Positions 52,783-62,000 of a stretch of DNA of 64,000 nt are shown here, one piece after another. Position numbers and translations under genes: made by a program. The stretch's first letter is position 1; each line of letters opens with the position of its first letter. The DNA comes from Scytonema hofmannii PCC 7110. GTDB lineage: Bacteria > Cyanobacteriota > Cyanobacteriia > Cyanobacteriales > Nostocaceae. Under the pieces are notes generated by a model. It was not told the origin of the DNA. It worked only from the letters and a program-made list of their open reading frames with translations, and did no database searches. The DNA is taken from assembly GCF_000346485.2 (NCBI RefSeq), contig NZ_KQ976356.1, positions 1-64,000 of the forward strand, read 5' to 3'.

Positions 52783-53568
52783 ATGTGGGAGACAGGAAAT
52801 ATCCCCATTGTACTACGCGGTATAACCCAAAAATCACAGGTTGAGATACTATTCAGAATCTCTCAAAAGGGAACAAACCTCCAGAAAGTAGAAGAAAGCC
52901 TTCGAGATGAATGGATGAAATCACTTTCTCGTGCAGGCTTGCACACAGCCAAAGAAATTGTATCCGCAATTAGAGAAATTCAGCAAGTCATCAAGCCTGA
53001 AGAGATAGATACCACCAAACAAAAACTCAACAGGCTTGAGTTGGAAATAATTGGAATGAGAGCGGGAGATTTCTTCCCAACTCCAAGACCGATTTGTCAT
53101 GAATTGATTGCAATGGTAGATATTAAACCAGACTGGCGCATTCTTGAACCAAGTGCTGGTAGCGGAAATATCGCTGAATTGCTCATTCAAACTTATCCCA
53201 ATATTCAGCTAGACGTGGTTGAGATTAACTCCACATTAAGAGAAATACTGGAACTCAAAGGATTTAACCTTGTAGGGAAAAACTTTTTAGAGTTCCATCC
53301 TGACCAATTATACAATGCCTGCATTATGAATCCACCCTTTTGTGAACTCGTCGAACATATCTACCACGCATGGGAACTACTTGTACCCAAGGGAGTGTTA
53401 GTTTCAGTCGTACCTGAATCGGTGTTCTTTAATCGCAAGTACCAAGTATTTAAAGATTGGCTGGAAAGTAAGAATAGCCGTACCAAAAGGATAGATAAAA
53501 ATGCCTTTCTTGGTTCAACAACGCCTACGGGTGTAGTTACTAGGATAGTCAAGATTGTCAAACCATAG
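52783..53568 (+). CDS. N6-adenine DNA methyltransferase domain (second part of the split gene)
   Basis: 261 residues with the catalytic motif IMNPPF (about 186-191; the NPPF form of N6-adenine/N4-cytosine enzymes) and the SAM-binding ILEPSAGSGNIAEL (about 122-135). The N-terminal part (GIRAGDFFPTP-type block, here IGMRAGDFFPTPRPICH) is typical of plasmid and phage methyltransferases. It is in the same frame as the upstream 84-residue piece. No Shine-Dalgarno precedes its ATG, so translation may depend on reinitiation. Confidence 0.8.
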   Translation: MWETGNIPIVLRGITQKSQVEILFRISQKGTNLQKVEESLRDEWMKSLSRAGLHTAKEIVSAIREIQQVIKPEEIDTTKQKLNRLELEIIGMRAGDFFPTPRPICHELIAMVDIKPDWRILEPSAGSGNIAELLIQTYPNIQLDVVEINSTLREILELKGFNLVGKNFLEFHPDQLYNACIMNPPFCELVEHIYHAWELLVPKGVLVSVVPESVFFNRKYQVFKDWLESKNSRTKRIDKNAFLGSTTPTGVVTRIVKIVKP

Positions 53569-53591
53569 TGTTCCCAAGATACTTGAATCTG

Positions 53592-53770
53592 GAATTCAGT
53601 ATTTTCGATCCAGAATTTCTATCGTGTCCGGCTGGAATTTCGCATTTTCCACCCGGAATTTCTATCGTGTCCGGCTGGAATTTCGCATTTTCCACCCGGA
53701 ATTTCTACCGTGTCCGGTTGGAATTTCGCATTTTCCACCCGGAATTTCTGTGGCGTCCGGTTGGAATTCA
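53592..53770. repeat. iteron-like array: nine GAATTTC/GAATTC boxes at alternating 21/22-bp spacing
   Basis: Boxes start at 53592, 53613, 53635, 53656, 53678, 53699, 53721, 53742 and 53764. Two alternating units, one with TATCGTGTCCGG and one with GCATTTTCCACC after the box, give a 43-bp repeat in four copies. The mean 21.5 bp equals two helical turns, so all boxes face one side of the DNA. The period is not a multiple of three, and the array spans no conserved frame. An AT-rich stretch follows (about 53786-53880). A replication origin or partition/regulatory site is a good candidate. Confidence 0.8.
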
Positions 53771-54162
53771 AAGCTTTCCATCTCACTGATAAAAAATCTG
53801 TGTCAAAAATTTTTAACAATGCTCTATTGTAAATAAAAAAAATTCGTTTCTGAAGTCGATTACAGGTATAAAATTGTGTTTTCAAGCGGTTTAGAAAAGC
53901 GATCGCCATCTTTGTGATGATATCATTGTAAGAGGGTTTTAAAAGTCGAAAGCAGTTAAAAATCATGCGAGTCGTCTGACCATGATTCGTATCATGGCGA
54001 TCCTCTCAATGGTAAGCTAGGGCAAGACATCTCTAGTTACTAATCTTTCAGCCACAGTGGTAAGTGCATAAGTTGATTGAGCTTGCACCTATAAGAATAT
54101 ACAACTTAATAAGTCGGTTTTGCCTACACCTACCCTTGAAAACGTCTACAGGTTATTAAGTA
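53771..54162. other. AT-rich region between the iteron-like array and the caspase gene
   Basis: Contains long A/T runs (53786-53850) next to the iteron-like array, the relic of a WD40-gene 3' end (53899-53931), and a hairpin CCATGAT...ATCATGG near 53980-53997. No gene is supported. Confidence 0.5.
53899..53940 (+). pseudogene. relic of the 3' end of a second STAND-WD40 gene
   Basis: The 33 bases from 53899 match the end of the WD40 gene at 62679-62711 with one mismatch, encoding the conserved terminal DRHLCDDIIV in the same frame and ending in a new stop at 53938-53940. An in-frame stop lies just upstream. It implies that a second copy of the gene once stood before the caspase gene. Confidence 0.6.
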
Positions 54163-55248
54163 ATGAACCACTTGTACGCTTTGCTAGTAGGTATTGATTG
54201 TTATTTACCTAACGAATTACCAGATGGTGCTTCTTATAGAAGCCTTAAGGGATGCGTGCGTGATATTAATCATGTGGAAGCTTTCCTAAAGCGCCAGTTT
54301 AATCTCCCACCAGAGCAAATTTATATGCTGACTGCTTCCAATGTTGACGATTCTGGTGAGCCATTCGAGCCACCTTCAAAATGGCCAACTTACGAGAATA
54401 TTGTCAAAATGTTTCAGGAAGTCACTTCAATGGCGCAATCAGGTGACCAAGTTTACATTCACTACTCCGGTCACGGGGGACGTGCAGTCACAATTTATCC
54501 AGAACTCAAGCGAGAAAAAGGATTTGATGAAGCACTTGTTCCCCTTGATATTGGTAAGCCAACATCTCGTTATCTTCGCGACTTGGAGTTAGCGGCGCTT
54601 TTGCAAAAGATGGTGAGTAAAGGGTTAGTTGTCACAGTCGTGTTAGATAGCTGCCATTCTGGAGGAGCAACGCGAGCCGGAGATTCCGACATTCGTGGCG
54701 CTGATACAAACACTGTTGACACAACACCAAGACCAACAGAAAGTTTAGTCGCATCGTCTTGGGAGTTGGTGAAGACTTGGCAAAACTTAACAGGAGGAGC
54801 TCGTAATGCTACTGCTATAGGTGGGATGCTCCCGTTGGTTAAAGATTATGTTTTACTAGCGGCTTGTCGTCCGTCGGAATATGCTTATGAGTATGCCTTT
54901 AACGGTTTTGAGCGTAATGGAGCTTTAACTTATTGGTTGTTAGATTCCCTACAGAACCGCAGTCTGGATTTGACTTATAACGAACTCTACTCACGTATCA
55001 ATGCCAAAATCCACAGTCAGTTTCAGCAACAAACGCCCATGCTGATGGGTGAGGGTAACCGTTTGGTTTTCGGTAACAGCTATGAATCCCTCCAGTATAC
55101 TGCCACGGTGATGCAAGTCGATGCAACTTCTCATCCAGTCCTAGTTAAATTAAATGCTGGCATAGCCCAAGGTGTAGACGAAGGATCTCTATTTGCTATT
55201 TACCCACGTGAAATAAAGGATATTACCTGTAACAACCTGCAATACTAA
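54163..55248 (+). CDS. caspase-domain (C14/metacaspase-like) protein, truncated by a transposon
   Basis: 361 residues. The peptidase C14 domain shows YSGHGG with catalytic His104 and LDSCHSGG with catalytic Cys164, preceded by the typical start LYALLVGIDCY. The protein continues to the start of a middle domain (VKLNAGIAQGVDEGSLFAIY) and stops in CNNLQY, which is encoded by the left end of a transposon at 55228. In intact homologues a STAND NTPase and WD40 repeats follow; here those lie across the transposon. The caspase itself keeps both catalytic residues, so it could be active without its control domains. Confidence 0.85.
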   Translation: MNHLYALLVGIDCYLPNELPDGASYRSLKGCVRDINHVEAFLKRQFNLPPEQIYMLTASNVDDSGEPFEPPSKWPTYENIVKMFQEVTSMAQSGDQVYIHYSGHGGRAVTIYPELKREKGFDEALVPLDIGKPTSRYLRDLELAALLQKMVSKGLVVTVVLDSCHSGGATRAGDSDIRGADTNTVDTTPRPTESLVASSWELVKTWQNLTGGARNATAIGGMLPLVKDYVLLAACRPSEYAYEYAFNGFERNGALTYWLLDSLQNRSLDLTYNELYSRINAKIHSQFQQQTPMLMGEGNRLVFGNSYESLQYTATVMQVDATSHPVLVKLNAGIAQGVDEGSLFAIYPREIKDITCNNLQY

Positions 55249-55392
55249 TCGCTTAAACCTGCAATCAAGGCGTTTCCCAACCAGGAATATTTGCAACTAT
55301 AATTACGCTTCAGCCAGGATTAATTGCAACTGAACCAGGATTAAATGCAACCAACCTGCAATCATCGATTTCAGCCAGGATTATTTGCAACT
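55228..55392 (+). repeat. left end of the transposon with four transposase-site repeats
   Basis: Tip TGTAACAACC, then sites at about 55281, 55314, 55335 and 55375, each CCAGGA-TA-TTGCAAC-like. The remaining region to 55651 (403 bp without a gene) has no other feature than the resolvase gene promoter presumably near its end. Confidence 0.85.
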
Positions 55393-55651
55393 GACCGAAA
55401 GTCCTGCCAAAGGTTAGTTTGGCAAGTTGCTAAAAAACGCTCCCACTTATAAACAAAACCATTTGAATTTCAACCAGGTAAGATAAGCAACGAGCATGGT
55501 AAGATAAAGGGTCGTTTTCTTTACGGCGACTACCTACTGCCAATAAACCCTAAAAGCTGCTCAAGTTTGGTAAAGAAACTCGGTAATTATATTTAAGGCA
55601 ATATATACTGTTAAACAACGAGTTTATTTACTTGCTTGCTGGGGTTTAAGG

Positions 55652-56209
55652 ATGTTGATCGGCTACGCGCGAGTTTCAACAGACGACCAAAATTTGAACC
55701 TGCAAACGGATGCTTTGCAGCAAGCTGGTTGTGCAAAAATTTACTCGGATCGGATGAGTGGGGCGAAAGCTGCACGACCTGGTCTTAGTCTAGCGCTGGA
55801 GGTAGCGCGTACTGGTGATGTACTGGTGGTGTGGCGGCTAGATCGCCTGGGAAGGTCGCTCAAAGACCTAATTGAGATCATGTCCACGTTAGATGAGAGG
55901 GGAATTGGACTCTCAAGTTTACAAGAATCCATCACCACAACGAACAGCAGTGGCAGACTAATTTTCCATCTATTTGGTGCATTGGCGGAGTTTGAGCGTA
56001 ATCTAATCCACGAACGCACAACTGCTGGGCTTGTAGCAGCGCGAGCGCGTGGTCACAAGGGAGGCAGACCAAAAGCTCTTGACCCAGCTAAACGTCAATT
56101 AGCAGTAAGACTTTATACCGAGGGACACCACACAATTATTGAAATCTGTAGGTTAATGGGAATTTCCAAACCAACGCTTTACAACTATATAGCAGAGATA
56201 AACACCTAA
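55652..56209 (+). CDS. serine recombinase (resolvase/invertase family)
   Basis: 185 residues. The N-terminus GYARVSTDDQ carries the catalytic Ser, followed by the family blocks VVWRLDRLGRS (about 65-75) and EFERNLIHERT. A C-terminal helix-turn-helix (IIEICRLMGISKPTLYNYI) binds DNA. Such enzymes resolve cointegrates made by replicative transposition. It precedes the transposase by 1 bp and so forms an operon with it. Confidence 0.9.
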   Translation: MLIGYARVSTDDQNLNLQTDALQQAGCAKIYSDRMSGAKAARPGLSLALEVARTGDVLVVWRLDRLGRSLKDLIEIMSTLDERGIGLSSLQESITTTNSSGRLIFHLFGALAEFERNLIHERTTAGLVAARARGHKGGRPKALDPAKRQLAVRLYTEGHHTIIEICRLMGISKPTLYNYIAEINT

Positions 56210-56210
56210 C

Positions 56211-57872
56211 ATGGCACATAAGCAAATCCCGTTAGAGGCACTGATTAATTTACGCCACCGCCTTGACGGTTTGCCCAGTCGTTGCCAAGAGCGTCGAATT
56301 CTCATTGAAGAAACAGCAGCACTGTATGGTGTGTCAACAGATACTTTATATCGAACTTTGCGTAATTCCTCGCGTCCCAAATCCATCAATCGCTCAGATA
56401 GTGGAGTACCGAGAAAACTTTCACTTTCTGAAATGGAACGTTACTGCGAAGTTATTGCCGCGATGAAAATCCGCACCAGTAACAAAAAAGGGCGACATGT
56501 CTCCACAGTACGGGCGATTGAACTATTGGAGAAGTTTGGGATGGAGACACCTGATGGTTTCGTCCAACCGCCCAAAGGTATGTTGACCAGGAGTACTGTC
56601 AATTACTACTTGAAAGCGTGGGGGTATGACAATGAACGGATGACCCGGCAACCACCGGCGGTACGTTTTCAAGCAGAGTACAGCAACTCTTGTTGGCATT
56701 TTGACCTCAGCCCATCCGATCTCAAACACGTAAAACAGCCATCATGGGTGGAACCGGGTAGGGGTAATCCACTACTGATGCTTTATAGCATTGTCGATGA
56801 CCGTAGTGGTGTATGTTACCAGGAATACCACTGCGTTTATGGAGAGGATGTGGAAGCTGCATTGCGTTTCTTATTTAATGCGATGACGGCGAAAACAACT
56901 GACGGATTCGCCTTTCAGGGAATTCCAGAGATGATTTATACAGACAACGGACCAATTTCCAAAAGCCATGTATTTCAAAATGTGATGGATTGCTTGAGAA
57001 TCAATCTTGTCACGCACATGCCTGCGGGTAAAGATGGTCGTCGGGTAACAGCTCGCTCCAAGGGTAAAGTGGAAAGACCTTTTCGGACGGTCAAAGAAGC
57101 CCACGAGACTCTATATCACTTTCACGAACCTGAAAGCGATGTTGAAGCGAACTTGTGGTTGCGCCAGTATTTATTGCATTACAACGACAAACCACACCGC
57201 ATAGAACCACACTCGCGGTTGGAGGATTGGTTACGAAATATACCAAAGTCTGGTTTACGCTCGATGTGCAGTTGGGAGCGATTCTGTACCTTTGCTCGCG
57301 AGCCACAAAGAAGGAAAGTGGGAACAGATGCTAGGGTATCTGTAGAGGGCGTGGCTTATGAGATAGAACCTGACTTGGCTGGGGAAACTGTGGTGTTGTG
57401 GTGGGGTTTGTTTGACAACGAATTGTACGTAGAGTTTGACGACCAGCGCTACGGACCATTTTACCCAGTTGATGGTCCCATCCCCCTACACCGCTACCGT
57501 AAATTCAAGAAAACCAAAACTGAAGAACGCGCAGATAAAATTGCTGATTTAGCTAAAAAGTTAGGCTTGCCACGGGCTGCCTTAGACAAAAACGCCGATC
57601 TACAATTTCTAGTGGATAAGTACAAGGAACTTACTCCAACTGTCACACCTTTTAATGACCCCGACCCATACCAAGAATTTACTTATCCCACTGTATTGTT
57701 TGCTAAGAGGGCGATTTCAGATTTTCTTGCTAAACCGTTGGCGAAATTATCCCCCGAACAGTTGGCATTTATAGATGTATTGCTAGCTGAGACTTTGAAT
57801 AAAAAAGTGATTATTGAACGAGTGCGTTCGTATTTCCACTCTCACTCATGTGGGGAACAAAATGCTCACTGA
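56211..57872 (+). CDS. DDE transposase (TniA/TnsB/Mu-type integrase core)
   Basis: 553 residues. Catalytic triad: HFDLSPSD (Asp near 165), YTDNGPI (Asp near 244), and KGKVERPF (Glu near 288). The N-terminal part has helix-turn-helix-like regions for end binding; the C-terminus includes the Mu-type beta-barrel (RRKVGTDARVSVEGVAYEI). It catalyses strand transfer. The final 11 bp overlap the ATPase gene. Confidence 0.9.
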   Translation: MAHKQIPLEALINLRHRLDGLPSRCQERRILIEETAALYGVSTDTLYRTLRNSSRPKSINRSDSGVPRKLSLSEMERYCEVIAAMKIRTSNKKGRHVSTVRAIELLEKFGMETPDGFVQPPKGMLTRSTVNYYLKAWGYDNERMTRQPPAVRFQAEYSNSCWHFDLSPSDLKHVKQPSWVEPGRGNPLLMLYSIVDDRSGVCYQEYHCVYGEDVEAALRFLFNAMTAKTTDGFAFQGIPEMIYTDNGPISKSHVFQNVMDCLRINLVTHMPAGKDGRRVTARSKGKVERPFRTVKEAHETLYHFHEPESDVEANLWLRQYLLHYNDKPHRIEPHSRLEDWLRNIPKSGLRSMCSWERFCTFAREPQRRKVGTDARVSVEGVAYEIEPDLAGETVVLWWGLFDNELYVEFDDQRYGPFYPVDGPIPLHRYRKFKKTKTEERADKIADLAKKLGLPRAALDKNADLQFLVDKYKELTPTVTPFNDPDPYQEFTYPTVLFAKRAISDFLAKPLAKLSPEQLAFIDVLLAETLNKKVIIERVRSYFHSHSCGEQNAH

Positions 57873-58833
57873 AGTCATGGAACACTTTCGTTTAGTTAGG
57901 GAGTTCTCTAAGGCTGGGTACTACGAGACGGAACACCAAAAACAAATGTTCAAGGACATTAAATTTGCAATCTATTCAGGAAAGCTGGTTGCTATAACGG
58001 GAATTATTGGCTGTGGTAAGACGACCACTTTGCGACGTTTGTTTGAGGTTTTGGAGAAGGAAGGCAAGATTTTGGTCTCAAAGTCGCTTTCTGTGGATAA
58101 AGACCGAGCGACGCTACCAACACTGATTGCGGCTTTATTCTACGATTTGTCAACAGATAAGGAAATTAAAATCCCTAAAGACGGTGAAAAACGGGAACGC
58201 GAACTGCGCGACCTAATTAGAAAAGGTAAAAAGCCAGTGGCGTTATTTGTTGATGAGGCTCATGACCTACACTACAGTACGCTGAAGGGACTCAAACGTT
58301 TAATTGAGATAGTTGAAGATGGTGGCGGCACACTCTCTGTGGTTTTGGCAGGTCATCCTAAACTAAAAAATGATTTGCGCCGTCCAACTATGGAAGAAAT
58401 CGGTTATCGGGCAACGGTCTTTTCCTTAGAGGGTATTGTTGGTAGCCAGCGAGAATATATTGAATGGTTGGTATCTAAATGCACTATTGAAGATACTCAA
58501 ATAAGCGACATCTTGTCGGCGGAAGCCGTTGAGCTACTTGCCATGCGCTTGAGAACACCACTACAAATCGAGCAACATTTGACACTTGCTTTCGAGGCTG
58601 CATACCTCTTTGGGGAAAAACCTGTCACCACAACGATCATTGAGTCCGTTTTATCTAAGCAAATGGACGATTTAGAACCCACTTTAACGCGGCACGGTTA
58701 TGACGTGAGGGGCTTGGCAGAACAGTTTAATGCCAAACCGGCTGAAATTAAATTGCTGTTTCGTGGGCAACTTGATCCGGCGCGTTCACGTGAATTACAC
58801 GAGCAAATGCTAGCGGCTGGACTGCCACTTTGA
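57862..58833 (+). CDS. transposition AAA ATPase (TniB/TnsC/ExeA-like)
   Basis: ATG 57862 (MLTEVMEHFRLVREFSKAGY) is preferred over an in-frame start at 57814 that lies inside the transposase gene. The product has 323 residues with Walker A GIIGCGKT (about 45-52) and Walker B ALFVDEAHDL (about 129-138). Such ATPases choose targets and activate the transposase. It overlaps the upstream gene by 11 bp, consistent with coupling. Confidence 0.9.
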   Translation: MLTEVMEHFRLVREFSKAGYYETEHQKQMFKDIKFAIYSGKLVAITGIIGCGKTTTLRRLFEVLEKEGKILVSKSLSVDKDRATLPTLIAALFYDLSTDKEIKIPKDGEKRERELRDLIRKGKKPVALFVDEAHDLHYSTLKGLKRLIEIVEDGGGTLSVVLAGHPKLKNDLRRPTMEEIGYRATVFSLEGIVGSQREYIEWLVSKCTIEDTQISDILSAEAVELLAMRLRTPLQIEQHLTLAFEAAYLFGEKPVTTTIIESVLSKQMDDLEPTLTRHGYDVRGLAEQFNAKPAEIKLLFRGQLDPARSRELHEQMLAAGLPL

Positions 58834-58869
58834 GTGTTTTGAAAAAGCAATAAAAAAGCAGGTATTTAT

Positions 58870-59034
58870 AGTTGCAAATAATTCTGGCTGAAACGGATGA
58901 TTGCAGGTTGATTGCAATTAATCCTGGTTCAGTTGCAATTAATCCTGGCTGAAGCACAATTATAGTTGCAAATAATCCTGGTTTGGAAATGCCTTGATTG
59001 CTGGTTTGAGTGATTAGTATTGCTGGTCGCTACA
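58870..59034 (-). repeat. right end of the transposon with four transposase-site repeats
   Basis: Inverted copy of the left end, with sites at about 58870, 58910, 58931 and 58964 and the tip TACA at 59031-59034. Distances from the tip match those of the left end, so the ends are symmetrical, unlike Tn7. Confidence 0.85.
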
Positions 59035-62000
59035 CTTAGTCAAAGCAGGACTCATTCCCTACTTACGCCAGAATCATCAAAAGTGGTACATTCTTAAACC
59101 TATGCGTCCCAGTGAATCTCCATTTACGGCTTTAGCTAGGACTCTTCTGTTAATTACTAATAATAACGATATTGTTGTCAGCAAGCAGCTAGATAATTTA
59201 CATTTTATTGATGAAATTCTACAACAAGAAATTACAGCTTTAAACCAAAGAATTGATGAGTGCGATGAAAATACTGAGTCAGATGAAATTCTCCAATTAG
59301 AACAAAAGGTGAAAAATTACGAGAGAATAGCTGATAATTGGAAGCGAGCACCAAAAGAAGCAAAACAGCGTCTAATTGTCGATCATTTCGATGACATCAA
59401 TAATTTATGTCGCGATAACAACGAACGAACGATTCTAAAAGAGACAGTTTTAGATTGTCTCAATCCACTTAGCAAACGCTTACAAAACCCAAATGAATTC
59501 ATCAAAATTATCAAAACGTGGAGCGAACAAAGATCTGGTATTAAATTATTACTAGTGATAGACCAATTTGAGGAGTTAATTACTCTGAGTTCTCAAAGTG
59601 AAGAAAATAAAGAAAACAAGCAACCAAATCTTACAGAGTCACAACAGTTTTTAGAACTGTTAGAGGCGATTTTAGCAGCTAATATGCCGCAATTGAGCAT
59701 AGTGGTGACATTGCGTTCCGACTTTGAACCGCGCTTCCTCAACTCGGAGGCACTCAAGTCTTATTGGACATATGCTCGCTTCCCAGTCCGTGCTATGCGT
59801 TCTGATGAGTTACGCTCAGCTATTGAGCGTCCCGCAGCAGAAATGGCACTTTATTTTGAACAGCTTCCGGGAGAGCGAAATCCGGTAGACAAGTTAGTTG
59901 ATGAAGTCGGGCAGATGCCTGGTGCCTTACCATTGTTATCATTTACACTCAGTGAACTTTACATTAAACTTGCTAAAAAATGGGAAGCTCTTGAGAGTAG
60001 CGATCGCGCCTTGACACTTGATACTGAATTTGACAAAGAGGGCGGTGTTGCTGGTTCCCTGACACGGAGAGCTAATAAGGAATATGACTCCTTACCTGAT
60101 GATAAGCACAGAGATACTATGCGGCGGGTGATGCTCCGGATGGTGACTGTTGAAGGTGGGGAATCAGCACGGCGTCGGGTACCATTGTCAGAATTAGTGT
60201 ACGCAGACAAATATGAGCCAAGCAAGACAGATGATGAGGAGAATCAGCGAGTTGAGTTAATTCTGAAACGTCTGAATGAGGCTCGCCTAATTGTATCGGG
60301 ACAAGAAACGGGTGAACCCTATGTAGAACCAGCCCATGATTTCCTAGTTAGAAGCTGGGATAAACTACAGAAGTGGCAACAAAAGGAGCAAGAAGATTTG
60401 CCCCTACAAAGGCGACTGACGCCAGCTGCTTTAGAGTGGAAAAACAAGGAGCAGTCAGCAAGTGTTCTTGGAAAAGCTGAACCTGTTTTAAGTTGGTTTG
60501 ATAAGAAAATTGACTCTGCTGAAAACTGGTTTAACGAAATCAAAAAGAATGCTCAAGAACGCCAACGAGAGAAGAAGTTGCAGTTTCTTTGGAATGGCAA
60601 TCCCTACCTTGATGTTTTAAAGAAGAAACTCAAATCTGTGGATTACTGGTTTAACCAGGTAGAAGCTGAGTTCGTACAACAAAGTGTTTGGCAAAGACGC
60701 CGAAATGTTAACTTGCGTTGGAGCATTGCGATAGGCGTAATTTTGGGATTAAGTTGGTTGACTTTTTGGGCTTTAACTGAGCAAAGAAAAGCCGTAATTA
60801 ATCAAATGAGCGCTGATAAAGATTCCACAGAAACTGATTTACGCTCAAATCAATTGACATTAGATGCTTTAATCAAAAGTTTACAGGCAGCACAATCTAG
60901 CAAACACTGGCTCTTGCAAGCGTTTCGACCAGAACAAGAGATACAAAATCAAGTAATAGGAACTTTGCGAAAGGCGTTTTATACAGTGAGAGAACACAAT
61001 CGCTGGCAACTACCTCAAGGAGTGGTAGTACAGGATGTGTTTGTGAGCCAAGACGGTAAGGTGTTAGTAGCTACTACTACAGAGGATGGTACAGTCTGCC
61101 TTAGGAATTTACCAAGCCAGCAGTGTGATGAATTACCGAGTCGTGATTCTTCGGTTAAAAGCGCTCAGTTTAGCCCTGATGGTATGAGATTAGTGATTAC
61201 TGATTCAAAAGACACTGTTCGCTTGTGGAATTTGGAGAGCAAGCAGTTTGAGGAATTACCAAGGTTGCAAAACTCAGTTACAAATGTCATTTTTAGCCCT
61301 GATGGTAAGCGATCAATTTTAAATAATATGTACTTGTGGAATTTGGAAAACAAGCAGCTATACAGATTACCAGAGAATCAAGGCAATAAGATTATAAATG
61401 TCAAATTTAGCTCTGATAACAACCTACTCGTGGCTACGGTAGCAGAGAACTTGACTACTGTTAACTTGTGGAACTACTCGTCTGGTAGAAAGTTAGGTTC
61501 AATGGATGCTCCAGATCACGTTGATGATGCTATCATTAGTCCTGATGGAAAACAGCTAATAATTCTCTATGGTTCTGCAAGAAACGCAGGAGTTGCTAGT
61601 TTGCTGTGGAATGTAGAAAGCAGTTTTTCACAATCCTTAGGCAAGGATATCATGGTTAGTTTTAGCCCTAATGGAGAACAACTAGCTACTTCTGGAGAAG
61701 ATGGTACCATCCACTTGCGGGACTCGTTTGGCGACTCAATAGCAGAATTCAAAGGTTCTCAAGGCTTGGTTAGCCTACGTTTTAGCTCAGATGGTAAGCA
61801 ATTGGTTTCTATAGGAAATGACAATACTATCCGCCTATGGAATATGCAAACTCAACAGTTGAGCCAATTCCAAGCACTTCCAGGCTCGGTTAGGACTCTA
61901 AGTTTTAGTCCAGATGGCAAGCAACTGGCGATTCTTGAAGAAGGTACTATCCATTTACGGAATTCTTCGGGCAACTTATTGACGTCATTACCAAAGCAGT

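Larger units (their letters stand above)
55228..59034 (+). mobile_element. 3.8-kb TniA/TniB/resolvase transposon (Tn7/Tn5053-like)
   Basis: Ends read TGTAACAACCTGCAATACTA (left) and, in reverse complement, TGTAGCGACCAGCAATACTA (right). Each end carries four copies of an 18-bp CCAGGATTA-TTGCAACT-type site, starting 53 bp from the tip. Inside: a serine resolvase, a DDE transposase and an AAA ATPase in one direction. No TniQ, Cas12k or CRISPR is present. No direct target repeat is visible: TTACC at the left and CTTAG at the right. The element sits in a caspase-STAND-WD40 gene. Confidence 0.9.

Noticed and set aside
53592-53770. CRISPR-like array
   Set aside because: There are no unique spacers: both interbox segments recur regularly, and no cas gene is near.
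53555-53836. Frames of 93 and 73 codons over the 43-bp repeat
   Set aside because: The period is not a multiple of three, so each copy is read in another frame; the frames are products of the repeat.
55228-59034. CRISPR-associated transposon (type V-K)
   Set aside because: Transposase and ATPase are present, but no TniQ, Cas12k or CRISPR repeat lies between the ends.
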